Shown: positions 1 to 13,459 of the stretch, piece by piece
Layout of the letters: the number at the start of each line of letters is the position of its first letter
Position numbering within the stretch: the stretch's first letter is position 1
Source of the DNA: Saccopteryx bilineata
Lineage: Eukaryota > Chordata > Mammalia > Chiroptera > Emballonuridae
Assembly (NCBI RefSeq): GCF_036850765.1
Contig: NC_089495.1
Span: 203,051,847-203,115,846, forward strand
DNA: 64,000 nucleotides
Direction of reading: 5' to 3'
Notes under the pieces: generated by a model
Database searches by the model: none
Told to the model about the DNA's origin: nothing
What the model saw: the letters and a program-made list of their open reading frames with translations, nothing else
Position numbers and translations under genes: made by a program

Positions 1-362
1 TGAATATCATTTAGCATTACTTGCCATTTACTAACTGTCTTTCTAAAGGATATCAATGAGCATACACAACTAGACCCTTGATTCTATGGCATGCTTATAT
101 CCACAGTTGCAAACCCTGACAGAAAGCTGCAATCTTATCTGTACTACTATACTTTATGTGCACATGTGATTTCCATTCTGAATAGAACACATGCCTCAAT
201 AACTTCACCCCTGGAAGAAAAACTTAGGGAAAAGGCACGTCTTAGTTACCTACAGAAAGATCATTCTTGGCCAAAATCTTAAATGTAAAACTACAGCTAG
301 AAAACCAACCTAAAAGGGCCTCTTGACACTTATCTGAGGATCAATTTCCCAAAAGAACATTA

Positions 363-1103
<741 letters not shown>

Positions 1104-1111
1104 ATCTAGAA

Positions 1112-1324
1112 CAGTGATTTTCAACCTTTTACAGTTGGGAACCAGTGAAAATAAAAGAATTTTTTCAGGGACCACTAAGGCAGAAATCACCCTGAGCATA
1201 AGTGAAGTCAACTAAGATCACTGGGTCTTTAATCTTCACACAACATCAAGGTGGTTAGCTCTTTCGTGGACCAGCAGGAAATTTCTGCTGGGCCAGTTCA
1301 TGGACCAGTAGTTGAAAAACACTG
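1112..1324. mobile_element. hAT MITE, 213 bp
   Basis: Terminal inverted repeats CAGTGATTTTCAAC and CAGTGTTTTTCAAC (right end, minus strand) bound a short non-coding element. A perfect 8-bp duplication ATCTAGAA lies at 1104-1111 and 1325-1332. It belongs to a different hAT family from the elements at 17.0, 20.9 and 36.0 kb, judging by its ends. Confidence 0.92.
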
Positions 1325-1675
1325 ATCTAGAAGAGAGGTGCCCAAAAGACCTCTTTAAAAGCAGCTATCGTTTCTTCAAAGCAATGACAGCAATTGGAAG
1401 GAAAGAAAGAGGGCAGAGGACACTAACAGGAACTGTCATTTTGAATTTTATTATTACTGTCAGCTAAATATAGCTGATTCCTTTTCCCAAGAGGAATCTA
1501 GTCATAGATTAGATAGAAAGCAGAACATGAGGTAGTCAGTTTGCAGATGTCTCAGCTAAGGCTTTGCTATCTACTATCTGGTAAGCAGCAAACAACTGCA
1601 TAGCATTAATCCATAATCCTAAACCAACAAGCCTGAACAAAATAAAAGCTAATACATTTAAGAAACCACAGTTGA

Positions 1676-2060
1676 GGCTCTGGCCGGTTGGCTCTGCAGC
1701 AGAGCATCGGCCCAGCATGTGGAAGTCCCGGGTTCAATTCCCGGCCAGGCTACATAGAAGTGTCCATCTGCTTCTACCCTCTTTCCTCTCTACTTCCTCT
1801 CTGTCTTTCTCTTCCCCTCCCACAGCCAAGATTCCACTGGAGCAAAGTTGGCCTGGGTGCTGAGGATGGCTCCATGGCCTCTGCCTTAGGCACTAGAATG
1901 GCTCCAGTTGCAACAGAGCAACGGTCCAGATGGGCAGAGCATCTCCCCTGGTGGGCATGCTGGTGGATCCTGGTCAGGCGCATGTGGGAGTGTTTCTCTC
2001 TGCCTCCCCACTTCTCACTTCAGCAAAATACACACACACAAAAATAATAAAAAAATAAAG
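1676..2060 (+). repeat. SINE family A
   Basis: tRNA-like head (TGGCTCTGCAGCAGAGCATC, box B GGTTCAATTCC), C/T-rich middle, A-specific body (GATTCCACTGGAGCAAAGTT) and A-rich tail. Confidence 0.9.
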
Positions 2061-2994
2061 TTCAAACTAGCTCTTAAGTAAAGGCATATGGGATGAGATG
2101 GGGTGACATCTCTAGCACATTCTGCACGCTTGGACTTTGTTATAGAACTGAAAAGATTTCCCATAATAATTTCTTTTAATCTAAGTAACACATCTTTATT
2201 CTGGTCTAGCACAGTCAGCATCACCAAGAAACTTATGTAACAAATCAGGAACTGAAGATGAGATTTAGCAATCTGTGGTCGAACAAGTGCTCCCGATAAT
2301 TCTTGTGTACTCCGAAGTTTGAGGAACATGCCTATACTAAAGCTTTGGCGGTTTATTTTACTTTTACAAGTGGGTGTGAAACTAAAACCTGAAATAGGAT
2401 TTTGGAAACCATCGGGGAAAGTAATATACTATACAAAATGATGAGTGTGAACACATTATACTATTGTCTTTAAAAGCAATGAGCTACTGATTATGTTCTA
2501 CTATACCTTTGTTACTTTGCTCCACTATATTACACCATACGTATATATCTGACCTATACATAAGATGTTATAGACAGGACAAAGAACCCTGGAGAACCAA
2601 GACAATAATACAATAAGGTCATAAGAAATACACAAATCAAAAAGTCACAGTCAAGAATACACAGCTAAGAAAAATTCTTGAACACTAGGCACCAATCACC
2701 TTGGTACTTCATAAAAATGACAGAAGACAACCCTGGGAAATATAAAACATCTACAGGGACATGCTACGGGGAAAAGCAGACCAAGAAGACATCACAATGC
2801 GTAGTGTTTGAAATAGGACAAAAAGGTGAAACAACCGAAAGCTGTTTAGTAAACTTCTTAAATGATAGCAGGGGCAGGAAAGAGTAGAAACCATTGTTCA
2901 CCGGATATGAACTGCCCTGTATTTTAGTTGTATAGTTATAAAGTCTGCAAATAAAAGCAAAGAGGAAAAGCAAGTCATGGCCATAATTGTGTAG
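2061..2994. other. ITCH intron 6, nothing recognised
   Basis: Unique-looking AT-rich sequence with no recognisable gene or repeat. The same holds for 3076-3430, 4264-4780 and 5203-5763. Confidence 0.5.
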
Positions 2995-3075
2995 TAACAT
3001 TTAAACAGCATTTGACAGTTTACAAAATGCTTTTCAAACCAATCATCTCAGTGATATGCTCTCTGAAGTAAGTTA
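2995..3075 (+). repeat. MIR-like fragment
   Basis: GACAGTTTACAAAATGCTTT and the following AATCATCTCAGTGATATGCT resemble a MIR segment. Weak, diverged. Confidence 0.4.
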
Positions 3076-3447
3076 ATGTAAAGGAATTCATGCATAACAC
3101 AGAAAACCTGCTCAAAGACCAGCTTGGCAGTCTCAGAGTCCTAGACGACATTGTTCCTCAGATTGCTTTTAACAATGATTCGGAAGATGCAAAGCACTGA
3201 TTAAATAAATGGCATGAAGCAAGGACTATAGCCATGCTTTTCCAAGAAATTTATGGTTATCTGGTGGTTTCATAAAGGCATTGTAAGAAAGATTTGCAAA
3301 AAAGAAACAAGTGGTTTACTAGAACCTTTCAATGGGCATATAAAATTCTATCACATTCTCACTTATTAATGCAAAAATATGGGATTTTTATACAAAAGAG
3401 GAGTTAATTGACCAAAGCAAGCAAATATTAAAACATTTTTATGGGGA

Positions 3448-3748
3448 GCCCAACCAGGCAGTGGCACAGAAGATAGAGCGTCGGCCTGGGATGCTCAAGA
3501 CCCAGGTTTGGAACCCTGAGGTTGCTGGCTTGAGCATGGGATCGTGTACATGACTCCATGGTCACTGGCTTGAAGCCCAAGGTCGCTGGATTGAGCCCAA
3601 GGTCACTGGCTTCAGCAAGGGGTCACTGGCTCAGCTTGAGCCCCCTGGTCAAGGAACATATGAGAAAGCAGTCAATGAACAACTAAGGTGCTGCAACAAA
3701 AAATTGATGCTTCTCATCTCCCTTCCAGTCTCTCTCTCTTACTTAAAA
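3448..3748 (+). repeat. SINE family B, long internal-repeat form
   Basis: B head (AGGCAGTGGCACAGAAGATA) and several tandem units of the GGTCACTGGCTTGA type. TSD AAACATWTTTATGGGGA at 3431-3447 and 3749-3765. Confidence 0.9.
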
Positions 3749-3871
3749 AAACATATTTATGGGGAAATTCTCAGGAATCTTCTATTAAACATAAAGCTAA
3801 AAAGAGGCACAAGAAGCATACGTTGTCTTCCTGTCTACAGAGACATTTATATAATTTTAAAAGCCTTTTCT

Positions 3872-4250
3872 GGCCCTGGCCGGTTGGCTCAGTGGTAGAG
3901 CATCGGCCTGGCATGCAGGAGTCCCAGGTTTGATTCCTGGCCAGGGCACACAGGAGAGGCGCCCATCTGCTTCTCCACCCCTCTTCTCCTTTCTCTCTGT
4001 CTCTCTCTTCCCCTCCCGCAGCCAAGGCTCCATTGGAGTAAAGTTGGCCGGGGCGCTGAGGATGGCTCCATGGCCTCTGCCTCAGGCGCTAGAATGGCTC
4101 TGGTTGCAACAGAATGGCGCCCCAGATGGGCAGAGCATTGTCCCCTGGTGGGCATGCCGGGTGGATCCCGGTCAGGCGCATGCAGGAGTCTGTCTGTCTC
4201 CCCATTTCCAACTTCAGAAAAATACAAAAAATAAAAATAAAATAAAATAA
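3872..4250 (+). repeat. SINE family A, one-unit form
   Basis: Full A copy with a single GGGCAGAGCATTG unit near 4127. TSD AAAAGCCTTTTCT precedes it and recurs at 4251-4263. Confidence 0.92.
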
Positions 4251-4797
4251 AAAAAGCCTTTTCTATTGCTTTTCAGTCACAGTGAGAAATAGTTATTTTT
4301 CTCTGGCCAAGAAATTACTACCCCTTAATATTCTACATCTCTTGTGAGATTAGTGTAGGAGATGATTCTTTGCCACAGGAGTGACTGTGAAGACAGATCT
4401 CCATTAGGTAAAACACAGCAATTTCATAAACTTTGATTTCTCTAAAGATCTTAATGAGTTGTCTTTTTAAAACTTTTTATTATGACATTTCCATACAAAA
4501 ATAACCAGACAAGTACAACAAACTCACATGTAGCTCTCAGCTCAGCCTCTCAACTACCCTTCTGTTTCCCTCTTCACCCCTTCTCCACTGCAGTATCTGC
4601 CACTCACATTTCCCACACTTCAGGGTATTTCCCCTGTATTCTGGGACACTATTTCCTGGTTCTTCTTCTCTGACTACTCCTTCCGTAGTTCATCTTCTTC
4701 CTACCCACTGCTTACCCGGGTTAGGAAAAACAAAGAATCTAGTGGGATCTGATAACTCTATTTAAGACATCATTTGCTGCTTTAAAACTATGATCAC

Positions 4798-5188
4798 GGC
4801 CCTGGCTGGTTGGCTCAGCAGTAGAGCGTCGGCCTGGCCTGCAGGGGACCCGAGTTCAATTCCCGGCCAGGGCACACAGGAGAAGCGCCCATTTGCTTCT
4901 CCACTCCCCCCCTCCTCTCTGTCTCTCTCTTCCCCTCCCGCAGCCAAGGCTCCATTGGAGCAAAGATGGCCTGGGCACTGGGGATGGCTCCTTGGCCTCT
5001 GCCCCAGGCGCTAGAGTGGCTCTGGTTGCGGCAGAGCGACGCCCCCGAGGGGCAGAGCACCACCCCCTGGTGGGCAGAGCATCGCCCCTGGTGGGCGTGC
5101 CGGGTGGATCCCGGTCGGGCGCATGTGGGAGTCTGTCTAACTGTCTCCCTGTTTCCAGCTTCCGAAAAATACAAAAAAAAACAAAAAC
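4798..5188 (+). repeat. SINE family A
   Basis: Full A copy with a duplicated CAGAGCA unit. TSD AAAACTAKGATCAC on both sides (right copy 5189-5202). Confidence 0.92.
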
Positions 5189-5763
5189 AAAACTAGGATC
5201 ACCTCCTCTCCTAATGCTATCTCTCACTGCCAGTTTCCAGGAAGACCAATCACCCTAAAGTCTGTTCTGTCAGTTAACATAACTCAGGCATTTGACACTC
5301 TCAGACCCTAAACTGAAGGCAAAGAGGCACGTGAAAATGCAAAACCTAGGCTCAGAGCAAACATCTGATTCAAACCTGTCCGTTCTAATGAAGGCCCAAA
5401 AGATACAACCACTAGTGGTGACCTTCACATGTGCCCAGAGCTTTTATCTTAGCTTTCCTGGAAAAGAAATTTAACAGCCCAGTGATAACCCTGAGATTCG
5501 GAACTCCTTGCCTTTGAAAGAATGCCAATTATCTTTACTTTCTACAAGCTGAAGGAAGTATTGGCAATTTGGGTATCCCTGGCCTACTCCACAGAACTGC
5601 AGTCAGATAAGCTGAGAGTCCTGAATCTTTCATAAACATTTCCTTTCTTCTCTTGAGCCCTGAACTTTTTAACACTCATTTATTCTTATATCAATGTGAA
5701 CTGGAAGTTCTGACTAAGTGAAATGATTCATTTTCCCTCATCATTTTATAAGTAAACTCTTAC

Positions 5764-5809
5764 CTCGTTTCATCTGTGGGTCTGGAGCCCTCATCATTCT
5801 GTGAAGCAC
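5764..5809 (-). CDS. ITCH: ITCH exon 6: 46-nt small exon
   Basis: This small exon encodes residues 159-174, peptide ASQNDEGSRPTDETR, matching the linker of the 862-residue human isoform (ASQNDDGSRSKDETR there). On the minus strand the acceptor is TTAAAG and the donor GTAAGAG. The 46 nt are 2+42+2, so it completes the A|GT serine codon of exon 5 and leaves AG for exon 7. Because 46 is not a multiple of three, skipping it would shift the frame. It lies between the C2 domain and the proline-rich segment in a disordered linker, which fits its faster divergence. Confidence 0.93.
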
Positions 5810-6577
5810 CTTTAACATAAATAAAATTTAGAAAGAAAATGAGGTTCAAAAGTGGTTTCATGTTCTCCTTAAATATGCTATGTAAGCAAAGCCTTTTATT
5901 AGTGTATCTTTCTACTAAAGAAAATACTAGTACTTAGTTAAATTCCAACATGACATTTAAAAAAAATGTGATAAATGTTCCTATGATTGAAATAAAAAAG
6001 GTTTCACTAAAATTTTGTGTAAATGCTTATTATGTGTAAAAAATACTAAGCAGTCAAGGTATACCCCTACTGGGCTACTTCTGCCTGTCTTAAAATATGT
6101 GTTTGCTTGATCCTAATACAAGTCTAATTATTTTAGCAGTTTTGTATTCCAAATACCTTACAGTAACATCTCTCTTATGCTACAACCTGGAAAACAGCTT
6201 CAAGAATAGGAAAGGCACTGAGCTACCCAGTCAGGGCATGAATAGGTCTTAAAGAAACCAAAATAAATGTCACAATATGCACACTTTCTTCAAATTTTAC
6301 TCATGGGAAATATTCCTAGGATTCAGTAAGGGCCTGTATACTATAAAACATTAAAAGAAGGCTGCTAGAGGTAGGCACACTGCCACAAAAACAGATGGAA
6401 AAACTATAAAATGCAGAAATAAAAATTCAAGTTTAATAGTCTGGGTCAATTTAGTTAAAAAACAACAGCCCCTTATGAATGCAGCCATAATTTTAAATGG
6501 TGAAATTATCACTATATTACTCCAAAGATTTCTAACACTGGAATTTTCAAATAGAGAATGTAAAAAATCTACACATC
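5810..6577. other. ITCH intron 5, nothing recognised
   Basis: AT-rich, unique-looking intron directly upstream of exon 6. Also blank in introns 3-5: 8218-8580, 9215-9706, 10275-10655 and 10781-11091. Confidence 0.5.
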
Positions 6578-6598
6578 AAAAGAAAATTATCAAGTAAG

Positions 6599-6796
6599 AG
6601 CCTGGCCTGTGGTGGTGCAGTGGATAGAGCAGCAATCTGGAACACTGAGGTCACCAGTCTGAAACCCTGGGCTTGCCTGGTCAAGGCACATACAACAAGC
6701 AAGCAATGCACAACTCAAATGAAGCAATGATAAGTTCATACTTCTCGCTTCCCTCCCCTCCTCTCTCTGTAAAATCAGTAAATAAAATCTTAAAAG
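6599..6796 (+). repeat. SINE family C, inserted in L1
   Basis: C head (GGCCTGTGGTGGTGCAGTGG) with short body. TSD AAAGAAAATTATCAAGYAAG on both sides. Confidence 0.9.
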
Positions 6797-7410
6797 AAAA
6801 AGAAAATTATCAAGCAAGAAGCAAGAAACTGTCAAAAATAAGCATCAGCAATTCCACTCCTAGGTATGTATCCAAGAGAAATGAAAACACGAACAAAGAA
6901 ACTTGTACATAAATGATTATAGCAGCATCATTTATAAGTCATTAATAGCCAAAATGTGGAAATAAGACAACTTTCCATCAGTGGATGAATTGATAAATAA
7001 ATTGTGGCATGCGCACATATATACAAAGACAATGGAATATTATTCAACTACAAAAAGGATGTATACTGATACATGCTTTGATTTGGATAAAGCTCAAAAA
7101 CAATATGCTAAGTAAAAGAATCCAGACACAAAAGGTCAGGTACTATATAATTCCTTTCCATCATATATCCATAATAGGCAAATCCAGAGACAAAAAAGCA
7201 AATTAGTGATTACCAGGGGATGGGGGAGAGGAGAGAATAGGGAGTAATAGGCAATGCTTTCCCCACGGGGTGATAAAAGTTTTGAAATTAGAGAGGAGTG
7301 GTAGATACCTATCATTGTTAATTCACTAAATGCCACTGATTTGTGTACATTATAAGGTTAACTGTATGTTATATAAATTTTTACCTTAATTAAAAGAATC
7401 ACAATAAAAA
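6797..7410 (+). repeat. L1 3' end fragment
   Basis: Starts around CAGCAATTCCACTCCTAGGT and continues with TTATAGCAGCATCATTTATA, CATCAGTGGATGAATTGATA and GGAATATTATTCAACTAC, the order of the L1 ORF2 end and 3' UTR. It ends before a B SINE at 7421. Confidence 0.85.
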
Positions 7411-7420
7411 AGCATATTTG

Positions 7421-7760
7421 TCTGACCAGGTGGTGGCACAGTGGATAGAGCGTCAGACTGGGATGCAGAAGGACCACCCAGGTTCAAGACCCCGAGGTGG
7501 CCAGCTTGACCGTGGGCTCATCTGGTTTGAGCAAAAAGCTCACTAGCTTGGACCCCAAGGTCACTGGCTCGAGCAAGGGGTTACTCGGTCTGCTGATAGG
7601 CCCATGGTCAAGGCACATATGAGAAAGCAATCAATGAACAACTAAGGTGTTGCAACGCGCAATGAAAAACTAATGATTGATGCTTTTCATCTCTCCATTC
7701 CTGTCTGTCTGTCCTTGTCTATCCCTCTCTCTGACTCTCTCTCTGTCTCTGTAAAAAAAA
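7421..7760 (+). repeat. SINE family B
   Basis: B head (CAGGTGGTGGCACAGTGGAT). TSD AAAAAGCATATTTG (7407-7420 and 7761-7774). Confidence 0.92.
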
Positions 7761-7821
7761 AAAAAGCATATTTGAAGAAGCAATAAATGGACCTATGGGG
7801 GCACAGTGGAAAAAGCATTAA

Positions 7822-8217
7822 GGCCCTGGCCGGCTGGCTCAGCGGTAGAGCGTTGGCCTGGCGTGCGGGGGACCCGGGTTCGATTCCCAGCCAGGGCACA
7901 TAGGAGAAGCACCTATTTGCTTCTCCATCCCCCACCCCTCCTTCCTCTCTGTCTCTCTCTTCCCCTCCTGCACCCAAGGCTCCATTGGAGCAAAGATGGC
8001 CCGGGCACTGGGGATGGCTCCTTGGCCTCTGCCCCAGGCGCTAGAGTGGCTCTGGACGCGGCAGAGCGACGCCCCGGGGGGGCAGAGCATCGCCCCCTGG
8101 TGGGCAGAGCATCGCCCCTGGTGGGCGTGCCGGGTGTATCCCGGTCGGGCACATGCGGGAGTCTGTCTGACTGACTCTCCTCGTTTCCAGCTTCAAAAAA
8201 AAAAAAAAAAAAAAAAT
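7822..8217 (+). repeat. SINE family A, two-unit form
   Basis: A copy with box B GGTTCGATTCC and two copies of the GCAGAGCATCGCCCC unit; long poly(A) tail. Confidence 0.92.
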
Positions 8218-8581
8218 TAAAATACAAAAGCTATGCCCACCCCTCGTATTCAGTTCTAATCCATTCAAACAATTCCCAGGTGCTAGAAATCCAATTTTAG
8301 TGAACTTTATAATTTTCATTTCTGGCTTATAGCTCAAGTTACAGAAATGGAACCAATCAAAGAAAAATACACATGCAGTTCCTACCACCCAGAACTGGGT
8401 CTTGTTTGTGCTCACAAGTAACTCAAGATGTAATTACATTTGCTAAGTTTTAAGTATGTGGAAAGAAAAGGAAACATAATGCCTTAAGGAAGTTGTGATG
8501 GTCAAATGAGTATACATGTAAACACACCAACATTGCATCTCACATAAGCATTCCAAAACAAAAACAAAAACAGTAGCTATT

Positions 8582-8905
8582 GGCCCTGGCCGGTTGGCTC
8601 AGTGGTAGAGAGTCCACAGGGTGTGTGGTGTCCTGGTTCAATTCCAGGTCAGGGCACACAGGAGAAGCGACCATCTGCTACTCCCCCATTCCTCCCCTCC
8701 TCCCCCCCTTTCCCTCAGTGCATGCCCCAGGGAGGCTCCACCTCAGGTGCTAAAAAATAGCTCAACTGCAGAGCAACAGCCCTAGACAGGCAGAGCATTG
8801 CCAGTAAGGCAAGGCCAGGAAGGGGCTTGTAACGGTGGATTCTGGGTCGAAGCACATCTGGGAGTGTCTCTCTGTCTGCCCTCCTCTCACTTTAAAAAAA
8901 AAGTT
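8582..8905 (+). repeat. SINE family A, diverged body
   Basis: A head (GGCCCTGGCCGGTTGGCTCA) followed by an older, shortened body (AACAGCCCTAGACAGGCAGA). Confidence 0.85.
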
Positions 8906-9071
8906 TTATTCAAAACAATGCACTAAAAGGGAAATAATGTTTAAAATGATCAATGTCTCTTTTTAAAAAGGAAATAACTTCTTTAATGTGAAAATAGTAA
9001 AAATGACATACAGCATTCTAGTGTGGCTAACGTGCAAGAAATTATTAAAGACCCTATAGAAAAAATGATTA

Positions 9072-9245
<174 letters not shown>

Positions 9246-9717
9246 TCATTTTCTTTTTCTTTAAATCATCTTAACTGTTAAAAATCTTGTGTAACAAAAA
9301 AACTACATACTGTTCACTTTTTTCCCTAAAGTCATCTGAACTGTTAAAAACAATGTGAGAAAAAAAAAAATTTATGTGTATGTAAATTGTTTTTAACACC
9401 TTCACCCAAGGTTCCAGTCAGGTCTTATGACACCAAAAAAATTTTTTAAATAGAACAAAATTTGCTAATACTTAATATTCATAATGTAAAATGCTAAATA
9501 GCTTGACCATCTCGTTTACTATATATATTCCATCCTTGTATAAAATGAGCCAGCAGGACAATCAAGATTATTATATTGACAGAAAATATATCACTTAAGA
9601 ATGGATTTAATCTCATAAGTTCTAAATGAGAAATAAAATTCTTGGATGTTTTAGATAGTCAAAAAGTAGAAAATATCTATTTTAAAATCATAATATATTA
9701 ATCAAAACAAGCATGTT

Positions 9718-10098
9718 GGCCCTGGCCAGTTGGCTCAGTGGTAGAGCGTCGGCCTGGCATGCAGAAGTCCCGGGTTCGATTCCCGGCCAGGGCACACAGA
9801 AGCGCCCATCTGCTTCTCCACCCCTTCCCCTCTCCTTCCTCTCTGTCTCTCTCTTCCCCTCCCGCAGCCGAGACTCCATTGGAGCAAAGATGGCCCGGGC
9901 GCTGGCAATGGCTCCTTGGCCTCTGCCCCAGGCGCTAGAGTGGCTCTGGTAGCAACAGAGTGACGCCCCGGAGGGGCAGAGCATCGCCCCCTGGTGGGCA
10001 GAGCATCGCCCCTGGTGGGCGTGCCAGGTGGATCCCGGTAGGGCGCATGTGGGAGTCTGTCTGACTGTCTCTCCCCGTTTCCAGCTTCAGAAAAAAAC
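9718..10098 (+). repeat. SINE family A, two-unit form
   Basis: Full A copy; TSD ACAAGCATGTT on both sides (right copy 10100-10110). Confidence 0.93.
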
Positions 10099-10140
10099 AA
10101 CAAGCATGTTCATGTTTCAAGTATATATATATATATTTTA

Positions 10141-10272
10141 GATGGTGTGGGGCAAAAGTAGGTTTACAATTTTGAGTACATGAAACAGAGTTTATTCTTG
10201 TATTATTATTTATCAATTGTTTTATTATTTTCCATATGAACAACTGTAAACCTACTTATGCCCTACCTTATA
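10141..10272. mobile_element. Mariner-like MITE, about 132 bp
   Basis: GGGGCAAAAGTAGGTTTACA at the left is mirrored at the right by GGGCATAAGTAGGTTTACAG on the minus strand. TA dinucleotides lie outside both ends (10139-10140 and 10273-10274). The short AT-rich centre has no coding capacity. Outer boundaries are uncertain by a few bases. Confidence 0.8.
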
Positions 10273-10557
10273 TAAATAAAAACCATCTCAAATGAGGAAA
10301 ATTTTAAAATAAACATTTAGAAAAGAAAATCTGTCAAAAAATTATATTCATATTAGTCTCTCTGAATTAGGATTATTTTTTCCTTTATCTCTGCTCTATA
10401 GTTCATAGTTTTCCATAACTGAGTATGTAGTACTTCGATAAATATCTATTTACTAAATGAATACTGGCTTCAAAATGAATGGTCAAACCAGGTTACTCAG
10501 AATGCTTTAAATAGTTTGAAATTCTTCCACCTGTTAATATATAACCAAGTAAACTTA

Positions 10558-10818
<261 letters not shown>

Positions 10819-11091
10819 TCACAATGGAATGCTACATAAATTACAATTGTTTTAATGTAAAGTCCAAATCTTACTACACCCCTCATAGTTTACTGTACAA
10901 CAAATACTGCCTATATTCATAATCTTATGAAAAATATCTGAATACTATAAGCTTGCATATGATCATTTTCCCTTAGGACTGAACCACAGTGGCAACTTCA
11001 TTCATGCATCATTAACAAAAGCAAAACCGCTTATCATGCCACAAACTGTTAGAATACTAGTTCTATTTTGGTATAAAAATGTAAATTTATA

Positions 11092-11368
11092 GCCTGACTG
11101 GTGGTGGCACAGTGGATATAGTGTCGAACTGGAATGCTGAGGTCCCTGGTTTGAAACCTTGAGGTTGTCAGCTTGAGTATGGGATCATCCACACAATCCC
11201 AAGGTCATTGGCTTGGGCAAGGGGTCACTGGCTCGGCTTGAGCCCCACTCCACCCTACTTCCCGCTCATCAAGGAACATAGAAGAAGCAGTCAATTAACT
11301 AAAGTAAAGCAACTACAAGTTGATGCTTCTCACTTGCTCTCTCCCACCCCTCTCTCTCTCTCTCAAAG
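11092..11368 (+). repeat. SINE family B, diverged
   Basis: B head (GACTGGTGGTGGCACAGTGG) with internal GGTCATTGGCTTGG-type units; tail runs into the next SINE. Confidence 0.8.
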
Positions 11369-11371
11369 AAA

Positions 11372-11697
11372 GATCCTAGAGAGCTGGCTTAGCAATAGAG
11401 TGTCAGCCTGGTGTGTGGAAGTCCTGGGTTCAATTCCCAGTCAGGGCACACAGGAAAAGCAATCATCTGCTTCTCCACAGCCCCCTTTCTTCCCCTCCCA
11501 CAGCTATGAGTTTAAGTGGCCCCAGGTGCTGAGGATGGTTCCATGGCCTCGCCTCAGGTGCTATAATAGCTCGGTTGCTGACCAACAGGGCAGTGGCCTG
11601 GACAGGCAAAGCATCACCTGGTAGGGGGCTTGCCAGGTGGATCCCCATCAGTCGAGCACATGCAGGAGTCTGTCTCTGCCTCTCCACCTCTCCCTTA
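11372..11697 (+). repeat. SINE family A, old diverged copy
   Basis: Head remnant GAGAGCTGGCTTAGCAATAG with box B GGTTCAATTCC and a shortened A body. Confidence 0.8.
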
Positions 11698-11719
11698 TTT
11701 TATGTCAGGTAGTGTGCTG

Positions 11720-11840
11720 AGCTTGAGATTACTTAGCACCCCCATCTTCAGGTACAGAAATTGATAATCAGGTTAAGCAAACTGCCTAACATTACATAGC
11801 CAGTCAGTGGTAGACTGTAATCCAAAGTCCTATCATTAAG
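11720..11840 (+). repeat. MIR fragment
   Basis: AAACTGCCTAACATTACATA, GCCAGTCAGTGGTAGACTGT and AATCCAAAGTCC follow the MIR core pattern (gone-over 'not in use, not recorded' style consensus of clearing and checking sequence). Confidence 0.5.
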
Positions 11841-11847
11841 ATTTATG

Positions 11848-13115
11848 TTAAAAAGTTCTTCAGTGGCCAACAGACTAATCATCAGAGTAATGTAAATTAA
11901 AACAATAATTAGGTGGCCCTGGCTGGTTGGCTCAGTGGTAGAGCGTCAGCCTGGCGTGCAGGAGTCCCAGGTTCGATTCCCGGCCAGGGCACACAGGAGA
12001 AGCGCCCATCTGCTTCTCCACCCCTCCCCCTCTCCTTCCTCTCTGTCTCTCTCTTCCCCTCCCACAGCCGAGGCTCCATTGGAGCAAAGTTGACCTGGGT
12101 GCTGAGGATGGCTCCATGGCCTCTGCCTCAGGCACTAGAATGGCTCTGGTCGCAACAGAGCGACGCCCCAGATGGGCAGAGCATCGCCCCCTGGTGGGCA
12201 TGCTGGGTGGATCCCGGTTGGGCGCATGCAGGAGTCTGACTGCCTCCCCATTTCCAACTTCAGAAAAATACAAAAAAAATAAAATAAAAACAATGATGAG
12301 GTATCATCTCACACCTGTAAGAATGGCTACCATTAATAAATCAACCAACAAAACGTGTTAGCAAGGATGTAGAGAAAAGGGAACCCTCAATGTCCTTCTG
12401 GTAGAAATGTAGATTGGTGCAGCCACTGTGGACAGCAGTATGGAGTTACCTCAAAAATTTAAAAATAAAACTGCCTTATAACTCAGAGTTTGCCCAAAGA
12501 AACCCGAAACACTTATTTGAAAGAATGTATGCACCCCTATGTTCACTATAGTGTTATTTAAGATATCCAAGATCTGGAAACAGCCCAAGTGTCCATCAAC
12601 AAATGAGTAGGTTAAAAAGTAGTAGTACATTTACACAATGGAATACTACTCAGCTGTAAAAAAAAAGAAGGAAATCTTACCCTGTGTGACAGCATGGATA
12701 AAACTAGAGAGCATTATGCTCAGTTTGAAATAAGCCAGTTAGAGAAAGACAAGCACCATATGATTTCACTCGTATATGGAATCTAATGAACAAGATTAAC
12801 AAGCAAAGGAGAGACAGACTAATAGACATATTGAACAGGCCGACAGCTGAAGTAGGTGGAGCTGGGAGAGAGGACTGAGCAAAAAGAAAAAAAGAGAGAA
12901 AACTCATGGACACAAACCACAGTGTGGTGAATGCCAGGGGAGAGGAGGAGGAGGGGTTCAAGGATGGTATGAGGGGATAAATGGTGTCGCACACAGGCTC
13001 GACTTGGGGTGGTGAACTCACAAATACAGTGTATAGATGACGTGTTGTAGAACTGTGCACCAGAAAACTGTGTAATTTTATTGACTAGCATAAAAATAAA
13101 TTCACTAAAAAGGAA
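11848..13115 (+). repeat. L1 3' end fragment, interrupted by an A SINE
   Basis: GTAATGTAAATTAAAACAAT (before the SINE) and GAGGTATCATCTCACACCTG, CCCAAGTGTCCATCAACAAA and GGAATACTACTCAGCTGTAA (after it) are L1 ORF2 terminal and 3' UTR sequence. The tail is A-rich near 13100. Confidence 0.88.
11914..12290 (+). repeat. SINE family A inside L1
   Basis: One-unit A copy. TSD AAAACAATRATKAGGT flanks it, cut into the L1 3' end. Confidence 0.92.
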
Positions 13116-13445
13116 AAAAAAGGTTCCTCTGTCAGCTACATAACGATTTGAGGATTATATTATGAAACCTCAAGTTTTGTACTACTAGAAGCAAAGTGTA
13201 CAGGACAACTGACAAATATATACTCATGATAAATGCCAATAACGAATATTATCTATAATAGTTTTTGCAATAAATTGTATTCAAATTATTTTATAGTCAG
13301 CAATTAGAAAAACAAACACTAGACAATCTGCCACAGTCCTATCATTCAACGCTATAAAGACAAATTTTTGGAATCTTTTAATTACTCTATACCTCATTCG
13401 GTCTAAAACATGATCAAATTTTGGGGAGAAACACTGTCTTCCTTA
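13116..13445. other. ITCH intron 3, nothing recognised
   Basis: No repeat recognised. The same holds for 13862-14400, 14830-15419, 16601-17010 and 19940-20372. Confidence 0.5.
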
Positions 13446-13459
13446 GAAGTCCACCTATA

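Noticed and set aside
3872..3950. tRNA-like sequence with A and B boxes (one of about 90 such)
   Set aside because: The heads are SINE promoters attached to SINE bodies and A-rich tails. They lack a good acceptor stem and occur in many near-identical copies, so they are not tRNA genes.
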